In this document: positions 13,201 to 19,941 of the stretch, piece after piece
Layout: each line of letters starts with the position of its first letter
How positions within the stretch are numbered: position 1 is the first letter of the stretch
The notes under the pieces: model-generated
What the model saw: the letters and a program-made list of their open reading frames with translations, nothing else
Databases searched by the model: none
What the model was told of the DNA's origin: nothing
Assembly: GCA_949316235.1 (NCBI GenBank)
Contig: OX438747.1
Coordinates: 32,646,601 to 32,710,600 of the forward strand
From: Oegoconia quadripuncta
Lineage: Eukaryota > Arthropoda > Insecta > Lepidoptera > Autostichidae
Length of the DNA: 64,000 nt
Direction: 5' to 3'
Position numbers and translations under genes: made by a program

Positions 13201-16200
13201 TTCTAAAATGGTATATGACGTTGACGTAACAATGGTTACATACTTATACTTTCTTAATTAATTTTGACATACATATAACAATATGTTTTACTATTGTATA
13301 CAGGAATTTGTTTTTTATGTTATTATTTTTTGTTTTATGTTTGACAATCACTTTTATTTTAAATTTCATAAATTTACGAAACTGTATGTATGACATGCTA
13401 TTGTAAAAGTGAACTAAATAAATCTAATCTAATCTAAATAATTTATTTGCGATACACAGGTAAAATACAATAAAGTGATGTTACATAGAAAACTGACAGA
13501 GCGCTGTGATCCGCACATTGGCATACAAAACACTTTTTCTACATACCATTATACTAATTACTTATTAACACCAAAGATGAAAAAGTTGTATTAAATCATT
13601 TATGTCATATTAATAATGCTATGAGGTCATATTATAATTAGGTAGGTATGTATATGGCAACAAAAATATAAAACCTTTATATAGCAACGATAGTCAAATT
13701 TGAACTTTTTAATTATCCGTAATCTAGCCAGAAACAATTTATACGAATTTGTCATTCAAAAATTCTTTGATAGTATAATATGTTTTATCGATTAAAAATT
13801 TATATAATGCGTTCTTAAATATGTTTAAATAAATATGTTTTCAGTCACCGTTGTCACTTTTAAACTTCCTGAATGAATAAGTGCAGTATCGGTTATTTAT
13901 TCTTGTGGAAGTAGCGCCCTCAGTTAATGAATTAAAATTTATTTTCATATACAATATAAATCCAAAATATACTCTTCTTCTTCTTATTTTTGAGGATGGC
14001 AACCAGTCAACCTCACTGTCGAGGGACATTACTGCCAGTTTCGAGTGAAAAATTTTATTTCTCTTATTTCTTCAGTTTATGAGTCAGTCTCAGTCAAAAC
14101 AAGTAATTCGTCGTACACTTGGCGTATACAGAGTCTAGTCACGGTCAAGTCATTCTTCAGTAAAGTGGCAGAATGCTTTACAAAAGATTTTGGCGGCTTC
14201 TTGTGGGAACCCGAAAGCTCCGTTACGGACTTTAATTTACCTTCCTTTCACCTGTACACCAACACTAACGTATGCTGTACAATATTCTGACATTATTAAG
14301 CTTCAAAAGTTAGAATGCACAAATTATAAGAATTATAAAGAAAAATGCAACTTCACTCGCCGAGATCCCGCCAAAAAACCCAAAATATACTCACTGGGTG
14401 CATTCTTGACGACCTGTTTGGTGTAGTGGTTAGCAACTCTGGTCACTATACCAAAAGGTTGCGGGTTCGAATCCCGGTAGGGGCAAAAAAAAAAAAAAAA
14501 ATTTATTTACAACAAAAAAAATGTATTTATGTAGTATATCAACCATCTGATATCCACAACACAAGCCTATAGTTGCTTAGTATGGAACTAGATGGCGCTG
14601 TGTGTATGTCAAGGATATTTTATTTATTATTTATTCTTGAAGCCTAAAAGCGAATAGCTCTGTTTCTGTTCGTTCGAGTTTGAATCTAAATTCTTGAAAA
14701 TTGACAAAATGAAAGCAATTTAAGCTATATTTAAATAGTGTATTGTAGAATTTTGTGCAATAAAGTGTACTTGAGTGATTGATTGATTTAAGTATTGTAA
14801 GGGGCGCGGAGGGCGGGTGTCGAAATACAAATATTAAATAATATTTTAATGCACATTATCGATCGCATCGGAAAATGTGAATGGGTCACATTAAATATTG
14901 CTATCGGTTCTAGCCCAACTAATATTATAAATACGAAAGCTTGTGTGTATGTCTGTATGTATGTTTGTAACCTCTTCCGACTATACCGCTGGACAGATTT
15001 GGATGAAACATTTGGACCTGGGTTAAGATATAGGCTATTTTTTTTGCTGAACCGATTTCGATAAAATCTTCTACGCGGACGAATTTGCGAACGGAAAGCT
15101 AGTGTGTGTATAAGTTTGCCATTTATGACGTAGATCATGAAATATGACCTAATTGTAACTTAGTTTATTTTATTCAGGACAACTAACAGCTACACAATAC
15201 AGTTATGCTTCATAATCTTATATGTAGACAATGGAGGTCATTGTGTAACCAACTCCGTTATCCACGACAATTTTATATATAACTGCAGAGACAGAAAAGC
15301 AATTCGAACCAGTTAATTTAAAACTTAAGTATCACCAATGTCCGACAGGACTTCGAAAACACTGTTTCTTATATTGGTTTTTAGACAAAAAGAAAGAAAG
15401 AAAGAAGAAAGAAAAAATTCTTTATTGTACACAGCTTAAAAATATACACAGTGATATTATTTTAACCGGTGTACAAAGGCGGTCTTATCGCTTATAGCGA
15501 TCTCTTCCAGACAACCATGGCAAAGAAACTTAATATAATACACTACTACTGCGTAGCGTAAAGTAAACTACAAAAGTAAAACATATCTTGACATACCAGC
15601 AGTAATGCTGCTCGTCTATAATAATATAATAATAATAATAATAATAATATCTAAATCCTTATACTATAATATATATAAATGATAAATATACCTAACATTC
15701 AAACAATAGTAATAAAATAATATATAATCATAATTATAAATACAGACTAATGGGCATAACTACATAAAATACTACAAAATATAAAAATATACACTTACAT
15801 AAACAAAATAAATACCATTATAATGTTTCAACATCAAAGCGATAAGTAATGCTCTCTTAAACGCCGTTTAAACACCGCTAGCGACTCAGCGCAACGAATA
15901 ATGCGAGGCAACTCATTCCACAATTGGACAGATTTTGCTGCAAAGAATACATCCACATCCGTTAGATATTTATTATAGATGTCAGTCAGTCGACACAGGG
16001 GGGGCACGCTCCCCTGCACGCGTTCTGCTTGTGTTAAACGCAAACGAGCGATGTGGGTATAATTCCCTTATTCTTAGAGAACGACTCGGTAAATTGTAAT
16101 TAATTTCATTCACCACTTCCGTACAATCAATATTGTTATGCAGCAAACTACTTCGGCTACATCGTCACTTTCCATCAGGTGAGATTGTGGCCAAACGCGA

Positions 16201-19200
16201 ATCCAGTTTTTAAATAAAAACATGAAATCCAGAAGTAATCGTCTAGTTTTCAAGGTAGTTAATATTTTTTGACGACCTGTTTGGTGTAGTGGTTAGCAAC
16301 TCTGACCACTATACCAAAAGGTTGCGGGTTCGAATCCCGCTAGGGGCATGTGTTTGTGCGATGAATACGGACATGTGTACCCGAGTTATGGATGTTTTCA
16401 TTTATAATAAGTATTTATTTACAAAAAAAAATGTATTTATGTAGTATATCAACCATCTAGTTGCTTACTGTGGAACTAGATTGCCCTGTGTGTAAGTCTA
16501 TTTATTTATATATTTAATATTAGAGGGCGGCATACGAGCATGCGGGTCACCACCAAAAGGGTGACAGATGTGTTGCCGGCTTTCTTGAAGGTTCCAATGT
16601 CGTACTCGTTCGGGAATACCGCTGCAGGAAGTCCGTTCCACAGGGTGGTCGTACGTGGTAGGAAGTTTCTTGAGAAATATAGTAGATTCTTTAACATTGA
16701 CTTCAACCAAACAATGTCTTTGACTGGTATCTCCTAATCCTTCGACTCACCACTGGACCCGTCATCATATCACAGAGTATTTGCACTGCTTCAATTCACC
16801 AAACAGTACAGTTCCCTATACTCCTCCATTTAAAATTATACGGCGTTTACCCATTGATGTATCCAACCCAATTCGTGCTGGGTATGTGTTTAAGATCGGA
16901 CCTATACGGAAATACATACGGCGATGTAATACCCACCTACCTATACATAATATACCCGCTCTGACAGTTGCGTCCCGTCCCTCACTGATGACTGACAGAC
17001 AAGTAGCACTGTGCGCGTCGCCGTCCCGATCTCTGATCTAATCCCACCCGTGGACTCACCAAATACTACTAAACAATTTAATTGTGCTTGTGTGAAGTGA
17101 TACGTGACCTAACCAGCCCACGTGAAAGACCTGGAGCGCCTAAACCCTAAGTATCGGTAACGTACCTAACATAGTGTTACTTTTGCGATTCCTCCCTTAG
17201 CTATTTTATCTATCCCGGCCCAGCATCTTCACCCTACAGTATGGTTGGTTACAAACATACTGGAGACACGAAGAGACTTCCAACTTAAATTAATTAGGGG
17301 AGTAGATTGCAATCCAGGTGTCCTGGAAAATATAAAACTGTGTGTACCTGATGAGTACGTCACGCGACGACGGCGGCCGCGACTGCTGGCGGTGCCTGCA
17401 CCAACTTGTTGAGGAAGGCTCCCTTGACGCGAGCGATTCTAATTTTAAACGAGGTAGCGGAGACAATAGACTTGTTCTCATGTCCTCTGAGTGAATTCAC
17501 AACAAGTCGCGCTATAATGTTGTATGTTATATAAGTAGCTAATGATTAGTATGCCTAAATTATAATATTATTGTTTTATATATTAACTACTATTTAGTTG
17601 GTTTTTTTTTTTTTTTTTTATGATTGACTGGATACGCGTTTGACCACAATCTCACCTGATGGAAAGTGACGATGTGGTCGGAGATGAAGCACGCAATCTC
17701 AGTAAATGCCTATTCACTCTGCTCTTGAAGATCCCAAGGTTGTAGGATTCAGGAAAGACTGACGCCGGAAGGGAGTTCCATGCCTTGGCTGTTCGGATGA
17801 TGAATGAAGTGTCGAACTTCTTAGTGCGAATGTTCGGTATATTAACTATATACGGGTGGAATCCCTCCCCACGCCTAGTGGTCCGAAGATGGAAGGGTGA
17901 CGGTGGAATAAGATTATGTAATTCCAACGCACACTCCCCGAAATGTATCCTGTAAAAAATGGTTCGTACATTATTGCTTTGGTTTCGACTGTAATGATAA
18001 TGTATGGTAATAATAAATAAATAAAAAATTTCCACAGCCACCAGTGCCAACAATGCGACGAGAAATTCGTGACGGCGTCGTCGTTGTCCGTCCACTTGAC
18101 CACTGCGCATGGCCATCCCAAAAACCACCCATGTGCGGTGTGCCGGCGCGTGTACAGCAGTCGGGACGCGCTGCGGGGACACGCGAGGCGCGCTCACGAC
18201 GTTCGTACTACCAACGTTCAGGCATGCGCCTTCTGTGGGAAGAGCTTCAGCGTGAGTAGTTCCTTGTATTTACATGCGGATATCTTTTGTCTTCCAAGAC
18301 TTTCGTCGTTGAGCTAAGTAAAGGGTATTTAGCCGCCTCCGTGGCTCAATGTAAACAACATTGGGTTTACGATTCGGAGGTCGCGGGTTCGATCCCCAAC
18401 GGGGTAGTAGGGCATTTTAAATGTCCGCCTGGATAGCTATCACTAACTTATCTAAATCTGCTGCCAAGCAGCAATGTTAATAGCACTGTTGTGTTCCAGT
18501 TGTCAGATATAAGATAGCCAGTCCCCCAAATGTGTTGGGGTTTGCGGGTACGCTTCCACTTTTGACCACATCTTCACTTAACATCAGGTGTGATTGTAGT
18601 CAAGTATCTTGTGACGTAACTTGGAATGAGAGTTTAAGGAATTGTTTGATTAAAGAAAGGTGTGCAAGATGACGTAGTGACTAAGATAGAAAGGGGTATG
18701 TTAAGGTGTTTGGGCATATAGAACGAATGACGTTGGTAAACGTCGACCAAGAAGGACGTACGTCATTCAAGTGACTGACGTACTCGCAAAAGGTCGGGTG
18801 CGGTCAACCATTAACCGACGAGCTTGTATGAAGCATTTGATGAGAGTGGAAGAAATAAAAGTAGTATGTCAGGATCGTGGCAAGTGGAAAGCAATAGCCT
18901 GCCTACCCCAACGGGAAAGGCCGGCTTCAAATCCTTACAGGTTCTCCCCATAGCGTGCCTATATATTTATGAGGTAGCAATATTTGTAAAACAAAATATT
19001 AAACTGTTTAAAAAAGCAAAAGACCTATACTCCAGACCAATTCGTGATAGGGATAGGCTTGTACATGACATAGTACCAAAATCAACAAATTACAAAAAAA
19101 ATTGTTATTACATGGCAATACAAATTTATAATAAGCTACCTCAATTTTTAAGACAGTTACCTATACAAAAATTTAAAAAAAGTTTATATGAATGGCTTCA

Positions 19201-19941
19201 AACTCACAATTTTTATCATGTTAACGATTTTTTTAATTTTAAATAAGCGATTAATCAATGCATGTTCCTATTGTTATTGCTGTATTTTAAATGTTTGCAT
19301 GCTGTGTTATATAGCTGAATGTGGAGAACTATAATTTCTTTAATCTATCAACTATGTATGTACCCCATTCAATGCGAATAAATGAATGAATGAATGAATG
19401 AATGAAAAAGCCGTATGGAGTAATATTCCCTGGAGCCTTTGAATCCTGGTTGCCTAGTCGTTTAAAAGAGCACGTCCGCCTCCGTGGGTCATTGTAAATA
19501 ACGTAGGGTTTACGAATCTAAGGCCGCGGGTTCGATCCCCAGCGGGGTACATGTTTAAGTACTCTGTTTGGTTGGTGGGAGGGCATTTTAAATGTCCGCC
19601 TGGCTAGCTATACCACCATCTTATCCAAATCTACCGCCAAACAGCCACGTTAATAGCACTGTTGTGTTCCGGTTGTCATAGATAAGACAGCCAGTCCCCC
19701 AAGTAAGATGGGGTTTTAAAGGTGCTTCCACCTTCGGCCTCACTTAACCTCAGGTGTGACTGAGGTCCAGTGCCAACCCGTGGTGCATAAAGGACCGTCC
19801 CCATTGCAGCGCAAGTCGTCCCTGACGGCGCACGTGCGCACCCACACGGGCGAGCGGCCCCACGCCTGCGCGTGCGGCGCCGCCTTCGCGCAGCCCGCCT
19901 CGCTGCGCGCGCACGCCGCCGCCAAGCGCTGCGGACACTAG
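1008..19941 (+). CDS. C2H2 zinc-finger protein, last ten exons (5' end outside window)
   Basis: Ten exons (1008-1283, 2167-2340, 4976-5104, 6351-6439, 8478-8600, 9600-9713, 10793-10937, 12170-12228, 18038-18251, 19810-19941) join in continuous phase to 484 codons plus TAG. The first exon opens in phase 0 without ATG, so the N-terminus (perhaps a ZAD or similar) lies upstream. The first 150 residues are acidic/basic linker with a KR-rich patch (GRRKKRKK) that could be a nuclear signal. Then follow ten CX2C-X12-HX3-6H fingers and an eleventh degenerate finger. Only one classic TGERP linker is present, between the last two. Likely role: sequence-specific DNA-binding nuclear regulator; target unknown. 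Introns are packed with SINEs, LINEs and MITEs. No ortholog is named because long C2H2 arrays cannot be assigned by eye. Confidence 0.88.
1284..2166. repeat. intron holding two truncated SINE-B tails
   Basis: 1449-1684 and 1863-1981 are plus-strand 3' parts of the SINE-B family (see 5802-6135), each ending in an A-run after 'cttaacatcaggtgtgattg'. A roughly 100-bp stretch at 1985-2100 with repeated 'aatagtgcc' resembles 2375-2480 on the other side of the next exon. Confidence 0.75.
2167..2340 (+). CDS. zinc-finger gene, exon b (linker region)
   Basis: Acceptor 'tctctttcag', donor 'gaccag|gtttgt', phase 0 to 0, 58 codons. Acidic and Thr/Lys-rich, ending [12 protein letters not shown]. No domain recognised. 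Confidence 0.7.
2673..3681. mobile_element. 1.0-kb DNA transposon remnant with 21-bp TIRs
   Basis: Left end CTGACAAAGGAGACTGGTCA is matched by the perfect inverted copy at 3661-3681. A second inverted block, 'caggcccggcgc' and 'gcgccgggcctg', lies 20-25 bp further in on both sides. The interior is AT-rich and contains a minus-strand ORF with a SWIM-like Cys/His motif. No target duplication is evident. Confidence 0.75.
3003..3245 (-). pseudogene. transposase C-terminal remnant with SWIM-like zinc motif
   Basis: An 80-codon ORF inside the TIR element. The motif [18 protein letters not shown] has the spacing of a SWIM finger (CxC-xn-CxH), followed by YYLGWARHQ and a short acidic end (LIIED). 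Such C-termini occur in some insect DNA-transposon proteins. The rest of the transposase is absent, so this is a relic. The superfamily is not assigned. Confidence 0.5.
3682..4975. other. intron sequence, mostly featureless
   Basis: AT-rich with no coding signal. 4730-4770 ends like a retroposon tail ('aaataaattattgattattg'). A short perfect-looking hairpin sits at 4811-4865. Confidence 0.5.
4811..4865. repeat. short imperfect hairpin
   Basis: Arms 'cgcttcgttatagaatgact' and 'agtcaatctataacgaagcg' pair over about 24 bp around a loop of about 7 nt, with one mismatch/bulge. It could be a solo MITE remnant or a small-RNA precursor. No second copy was noticed in the window. Confidence 0.7.
4976..5104 (+). 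CDS. zinc-finger gene, exon c (finger 1)
   Basis: Acceptor 'acttgacag', donor 'aag|gtaata', phase 0 to 0. Contains finger 1, [20 protein letters not shown] followed by VKH. Confidence 0.9.
5157..5702. repeat. degenerate family-G repeat and LINE scrap
   Basis: Starts 'tacagggtgaaatttaattc', the terminus of family G (complete copy 23571-23802). A short LINE-like tail follows (about 5265-5410), then more family-G interior with 'ccaacaattttcggctgaat'. ORFs here on either strand are by-products. Confidence 0.55.
5703..6332 (+). mobile_element. SINE-A copy interrupted by SINE-B
   Basis: 5703-5801 is a tRNA-like head: box A-like 'ggtgtagtggttagcaactc' and box B-like 'gggttcgaatcacgc'. The body resumes at about 6136 with 'gatgaatacggacatttgta' and ends near 'gaactagatggcgctgtgtg'. 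A complete SINE-B lies between. Other SINE-A copies: 7122, 14407, 16270, 24636 (partial), 27326, 35278 (minus), 40953, 50638 (minus). Confidence 0.88.
5802..6135 (+). mobile_element. SINE-B, full-length reference copy
   Basis: About 330 bp. The tRNA-like head contains 'cttcgtggctcaatgtaaac' and box B 'gcgggttcaatccccagcgg'. A conserved body follows ('tgtccgcctggctagctacc', 'atctgccgccaagcagcaat', 'cttaacatcaggtgtg'), then an A-run. The commonest repeat here, with about 15 copies. This one inserted inside a SINE-A, so it is the younger of the two. Confidence 0.9.
6351..6439 (+). CDS. zinc-finger gene, exon d (finger 2)
   Basis: Acceptor 'tgttttctag', donor 'acaag|gtgagt', phase 0 to 2. Finger 2 reads [19 protein letters not shown] then IKSH. 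The acceptor lies about 20-40 bp after the end of the SINE-A body. Confidence 0.88.
6590..6995 (+). repeat. LINE 3' end (jockey-like), degenerate
   Basis: Plus-strand translation gives broken pieces such as '[20 protein letters not shown]', the C-terminal signature also read on the minus strand at 57200-57785. The 3' UTR-like end is 'cctacaaaataaagcatttt'. Confidence 0.65.
7122..7252 (+). mobile_element. SINE-A, 3'-truncated
   Basis: Head 'gacgacctgtttggtgtaat' and box B 'cgcgggttcgaaacccgc'. The copy stops after 'gagttatggatgtttttcat', where MITE F begins. Confidence 0.85.
7256..8055. mobile_element. MITE F, copy 1
   Basis: Ends CCGGATGAGTTTTTTTACCG and its inverted copy 'cggtaaaaaaactcatccgg', flanked by TA on both sides. 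Such TA duplications are usual for Tc1/mariner-type elements. The interior is non-coding. A diverged extra right end lies at 8397-8459, 18 bp upstream of the next exon. Confidence 0.78.
8056..8477. other. intron with stray MITE-F end
   Basis: 8100-8210 is GC-rich and partly self-complementary ('gggtggctccgg' against 'gggagccaccc'). 8397-8459 is a diverged MITE-F right end without a matching left end. Confidence 0.5.
8478..8600 (+). CDS. zinc-finger gene, exon e (finger 3, start of finger 4)
   Basis: Acceptor 'ttgtttccag', donor 'accaa|gtgagt', phase 2 to 2. Finger 3 is [19 protein letters not shown] then SISH. Finger 4 begins [10 protein letters not shown] and is completed in the next exon. 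Confidence 0.92.
8655..9180 (-). repeat. LINE 3' end (jockey-like), minus strand
   Basis: Begins with a LINE 3' tail in reverse ('tcaaaatattttatttcatg') and contains 'gaagaacgagcaagaaactc', a phrase shared with 57200-57400 and 50940-50990. Degenerate, no intact ORF. Confidence 0.6.
9262..9563 (-). mobile_element. SINE-B, minus orientation
   Basis: Reverse complement of the family from the T-run to 'cctcggaggcggtt'. Its head end lies about 35 bp before the acceptor of the following exon. Confidence 0.85.
9600..9713 (+). CDS. zinc-finger gene, exon f (end of finger 4, start of finger 5)
   Basis: Acceptor 'atgtttccag', donor 'gccgc|gtgagt', phase 2 to 2. Completes finger 4 ([11 protein letters not shown]) and encodes [19 protein letters not shown] of finger 5. 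Confidence 0.9.
9714..10448. repeat. intron with R1-like LINE fragment (minus, about 10120-10400)
   Basis: Minus-strand translation at 10125-10391 begins with reverse transcriptase block 1-2 sequence: [13 protein letters not shown] and SAFRPICLL, typical of R1/jockey-type LINEs. Frames are broken. 9815-9965 contains a weak inverted pair ('gcgccatctatcgg' and 'ccgatagatggcgc'). Confidence 0.6.
10449..10765 (+). mobile_element. SINE-B
   Basis: Head 'accgcctccgtggctcaatg', body and terminal A-run ending at about 10765, only 28 bp before the next exon. Confidence 0.87.
10793..10937 (+). CDS. zinc-finger gene, exon g (fingers 5-7)
   Basis: Acceptor 'ataaattccag', donor 'tcaatg|gtgagt', phase 2 to 0. 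Closes finger 5 (ARH), encodes finger 6 ([19 protein letters not shown] then IQAVH) and starts finger 7 ([13 protein letters not shown]). Confidence 0.92.
10938..12169. repeat. intron: LINE tails, G-run, broken PIF-like MITE
   Basis: 10978-11300 is a minus LINE tail led by (GAAA)n. 11540-11551 is a run of G. 11613-11725 is the left part of the PIF-like MITE (TTA then GGCCCGTATTAATAAACC). At about 11726 a minus LINE tail begins ('gagggcggcaaacgagcatg', family of 16505-16740) and cuts off the MITE. Confidence 0.6.
12170..12228 (+). CDS. zinc-finger gene, exon h (end of finger 7)
   Basis: Acceptor 'tttatttacag', donor 'tacac|gtaagt', phase 0 to 2. Gives [20 protein letters not shown], closing finger 7 with a long H-to-H spacing. 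Confidence 0.85.
12262..12498 (-). mobile_element. tRNA-derived SINE-C, minus
   Basis: The reverse complement has box B 'gcgggttcgaatcccgcgag' and a head near 'gaccgattggtgtagtggat'. The body has 'ggataaacatacataaatat'. Second copy at 24216-24583. Not a functional tRNA: there is no cloverleaf closure, and a SINE body is attached. Confidence 0.8.
12540..12955 (-). repeat. LINE ORF fragment split by a MITE, second copy
   Basis: Minus strand reads MKRM/THVTK-like residues at 12887-12955 and then [16 protein letters not shown] at 12640-12737. Between them lies a 149-bp MITE at the same site as in the copy at 174-655. Confidence 0.65.
12738..12886. mobile_element. short PIF-like MITE
   Basis: Termini GGCCCGTATTAATAAAC and its inverse, TTA on both sides. 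The interior differs from the copy at 212-532, so these are different subfamily members. Confidence 0.75.
12956..14039. other. AT-rich intron, (CAAT)n stretch
   Basis: 12955-12972 is a short (CAAT)n tract. The rest is AT-rich without coding or terminal-repeat signals that I can see. Confidence 0.5.
14040..14375 (+). repeat. unclassified dispersed repeat I, copy 1
   Basis: About 330 bp nearly identical to 53695-54010, sharing 'gtaattcgtcgtacacttgg', 'gtggcagaatgctttacaaa' and 'aagttagaatgcacaaatta'. Broken coding-like frames suggest a retroelement fragment. Family not recognised. Confidence 0.65.
14407..14622 (+). mobile_element. SINE-A with internal poly(A)
   Basis: Head with box B 'gcgggttcgaatcccggtag', then a 17-A run replacing the first part of the body, then the normal 3' body. 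Confidence 0.83.
14921..15113 (+). mobile_element. Helitron-like non-autonomous element, copy 1
   Basis: Starts 'taatattataaatacgaaag' and ends 'cggaaagctagtgtgtg', matching the widespread lepidopteran elements with a terminal GCTAG. No inverted repeats. Second copy 25275-25482. Confidence 0.55.
15375..16080 (-). repeat. LINE 3' region with ORF2 C-terminus, minus
   Basis: At 15834-16043 the minus strand encodes [20 protein letters not shown] and KRRLREHYL, the tail of a jockey-like ORF2. 15375-15800 is its 3' UTR with 'tctcttccagacaacc' and A/T-rich microsatellites ((AAT)n at 15625-15650). Confidence 0.65.
16270..16510 (+). mobile_element. SINE-A
   Basis: Complete head 'gacgacctgtttggtgtagt', box B 'gggttcgaatcccgctaggg', and body up to about 16500. 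Confidence 0.85.
16511..16740 (-). repeat. LINE 3' end, minus
   Basis: Minus-strand ORF with [20 protein letters not shown], the LINE C-terminal signature, followed by 'gtgacccgcatgctcgtatg'. Related tails at 11726-11880 and 26545-26720. Confidence 0.65.
16741..17589. other. intron sequence with no recognised feature
   Basis: I see no supported gene or repeat family. 17350-17400 is GC-rich. ORFs on both strands lack family motifs. Confidence 0.4.
17590..17920 (-). repeat. LINE 3' end with ORF2 C-terminus, minus
   Basis: The minus strand reads [38 protein letters not shown] and [12 protein letters not shown] poly(T) at 17605-17620 marks the 3' tail in reverse. A sister copy in plus orientation is at 52965-53214. 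Some ORFs extending over the next exon are chance fusions. Confidence 0.75.
18038..18251 (+). CDS. zinc-finger gene, exon i (fingers 8, 9, start of 10)
   Basis: Acceptor 'aatttccacag', donor 'ttcagc|gtgagt', phase 2 to 0. Finger 8 [19 protein letters not shown] then LTTAH. Finger 9 [19 protein letters not shown] then ARRAH. Finger 10 starts [11 protein letters not shown]. Confidence 0.93.
18333..18605 (+). mobile_element. SINE-B
   Basis: Head 'gccgcctccgtggctcaatg', box B 'gggttcgatccccaacgggg'. Lacks about 25 bp after the head and the final A-run. Confidence 0.85.
18650..19407 (+). repeat. two fused LINE 3' fragments and (TGAA)n
   Basis: 18650-18950 carries a degenerate LINE tail (translated bits [35 protein letters not shown]). 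18955-19250 encodes another C-terminus with [20 protein letters not shown]. It ends in (TGAA)n at 19380-19407, the microsatellite tail typical of some LINEs. Confidence 0.65.
19475..19793 (+). mobile_element. SINE-B abutting the last exon
   Basis: Head 'gtccgcctccgtgggtcatt' to tail 'gtgccaacccgtggtgcata'. Only 16-20 bp separate the SINE end from exon j, so the branch-point region of that intron is probably SINE-derived. Confidence 0.85.
19810..19941 (+). CDS. zinc-finger gene, last exon j (end of finger 10, degenerate finger 11)
   Basis: Acceptor 'cccattgcag', phase 0, stop TAG at 19939-19941. Completes finger 10 ([12 protein letters not shown]), linker TGERPH, then [20 protein letters not shown]. 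In this last finger the first Cys pair is CxC instead of CxxC, and the final His spacing is long ([10 protein letters not shown]), so zinc binding is doubtful. The exon is about 75% GC. The final 45 nt plus 10 nt of 3' UTR form the unit of the following tandem array. Confidence 0.92.
   Translation, partial: RKSSLTAHVRTHTGERPHACACGAAFAQPASLRAHAAAKRCGH

Noticed and set aside
17652..18197. 181-codon minus ORF joining a LINE tail to the zinc-finger exon
   Set aside because: The first half is the antisense of exon i and only the second half is real LINE coding sequence. A chance fusion across the exon.
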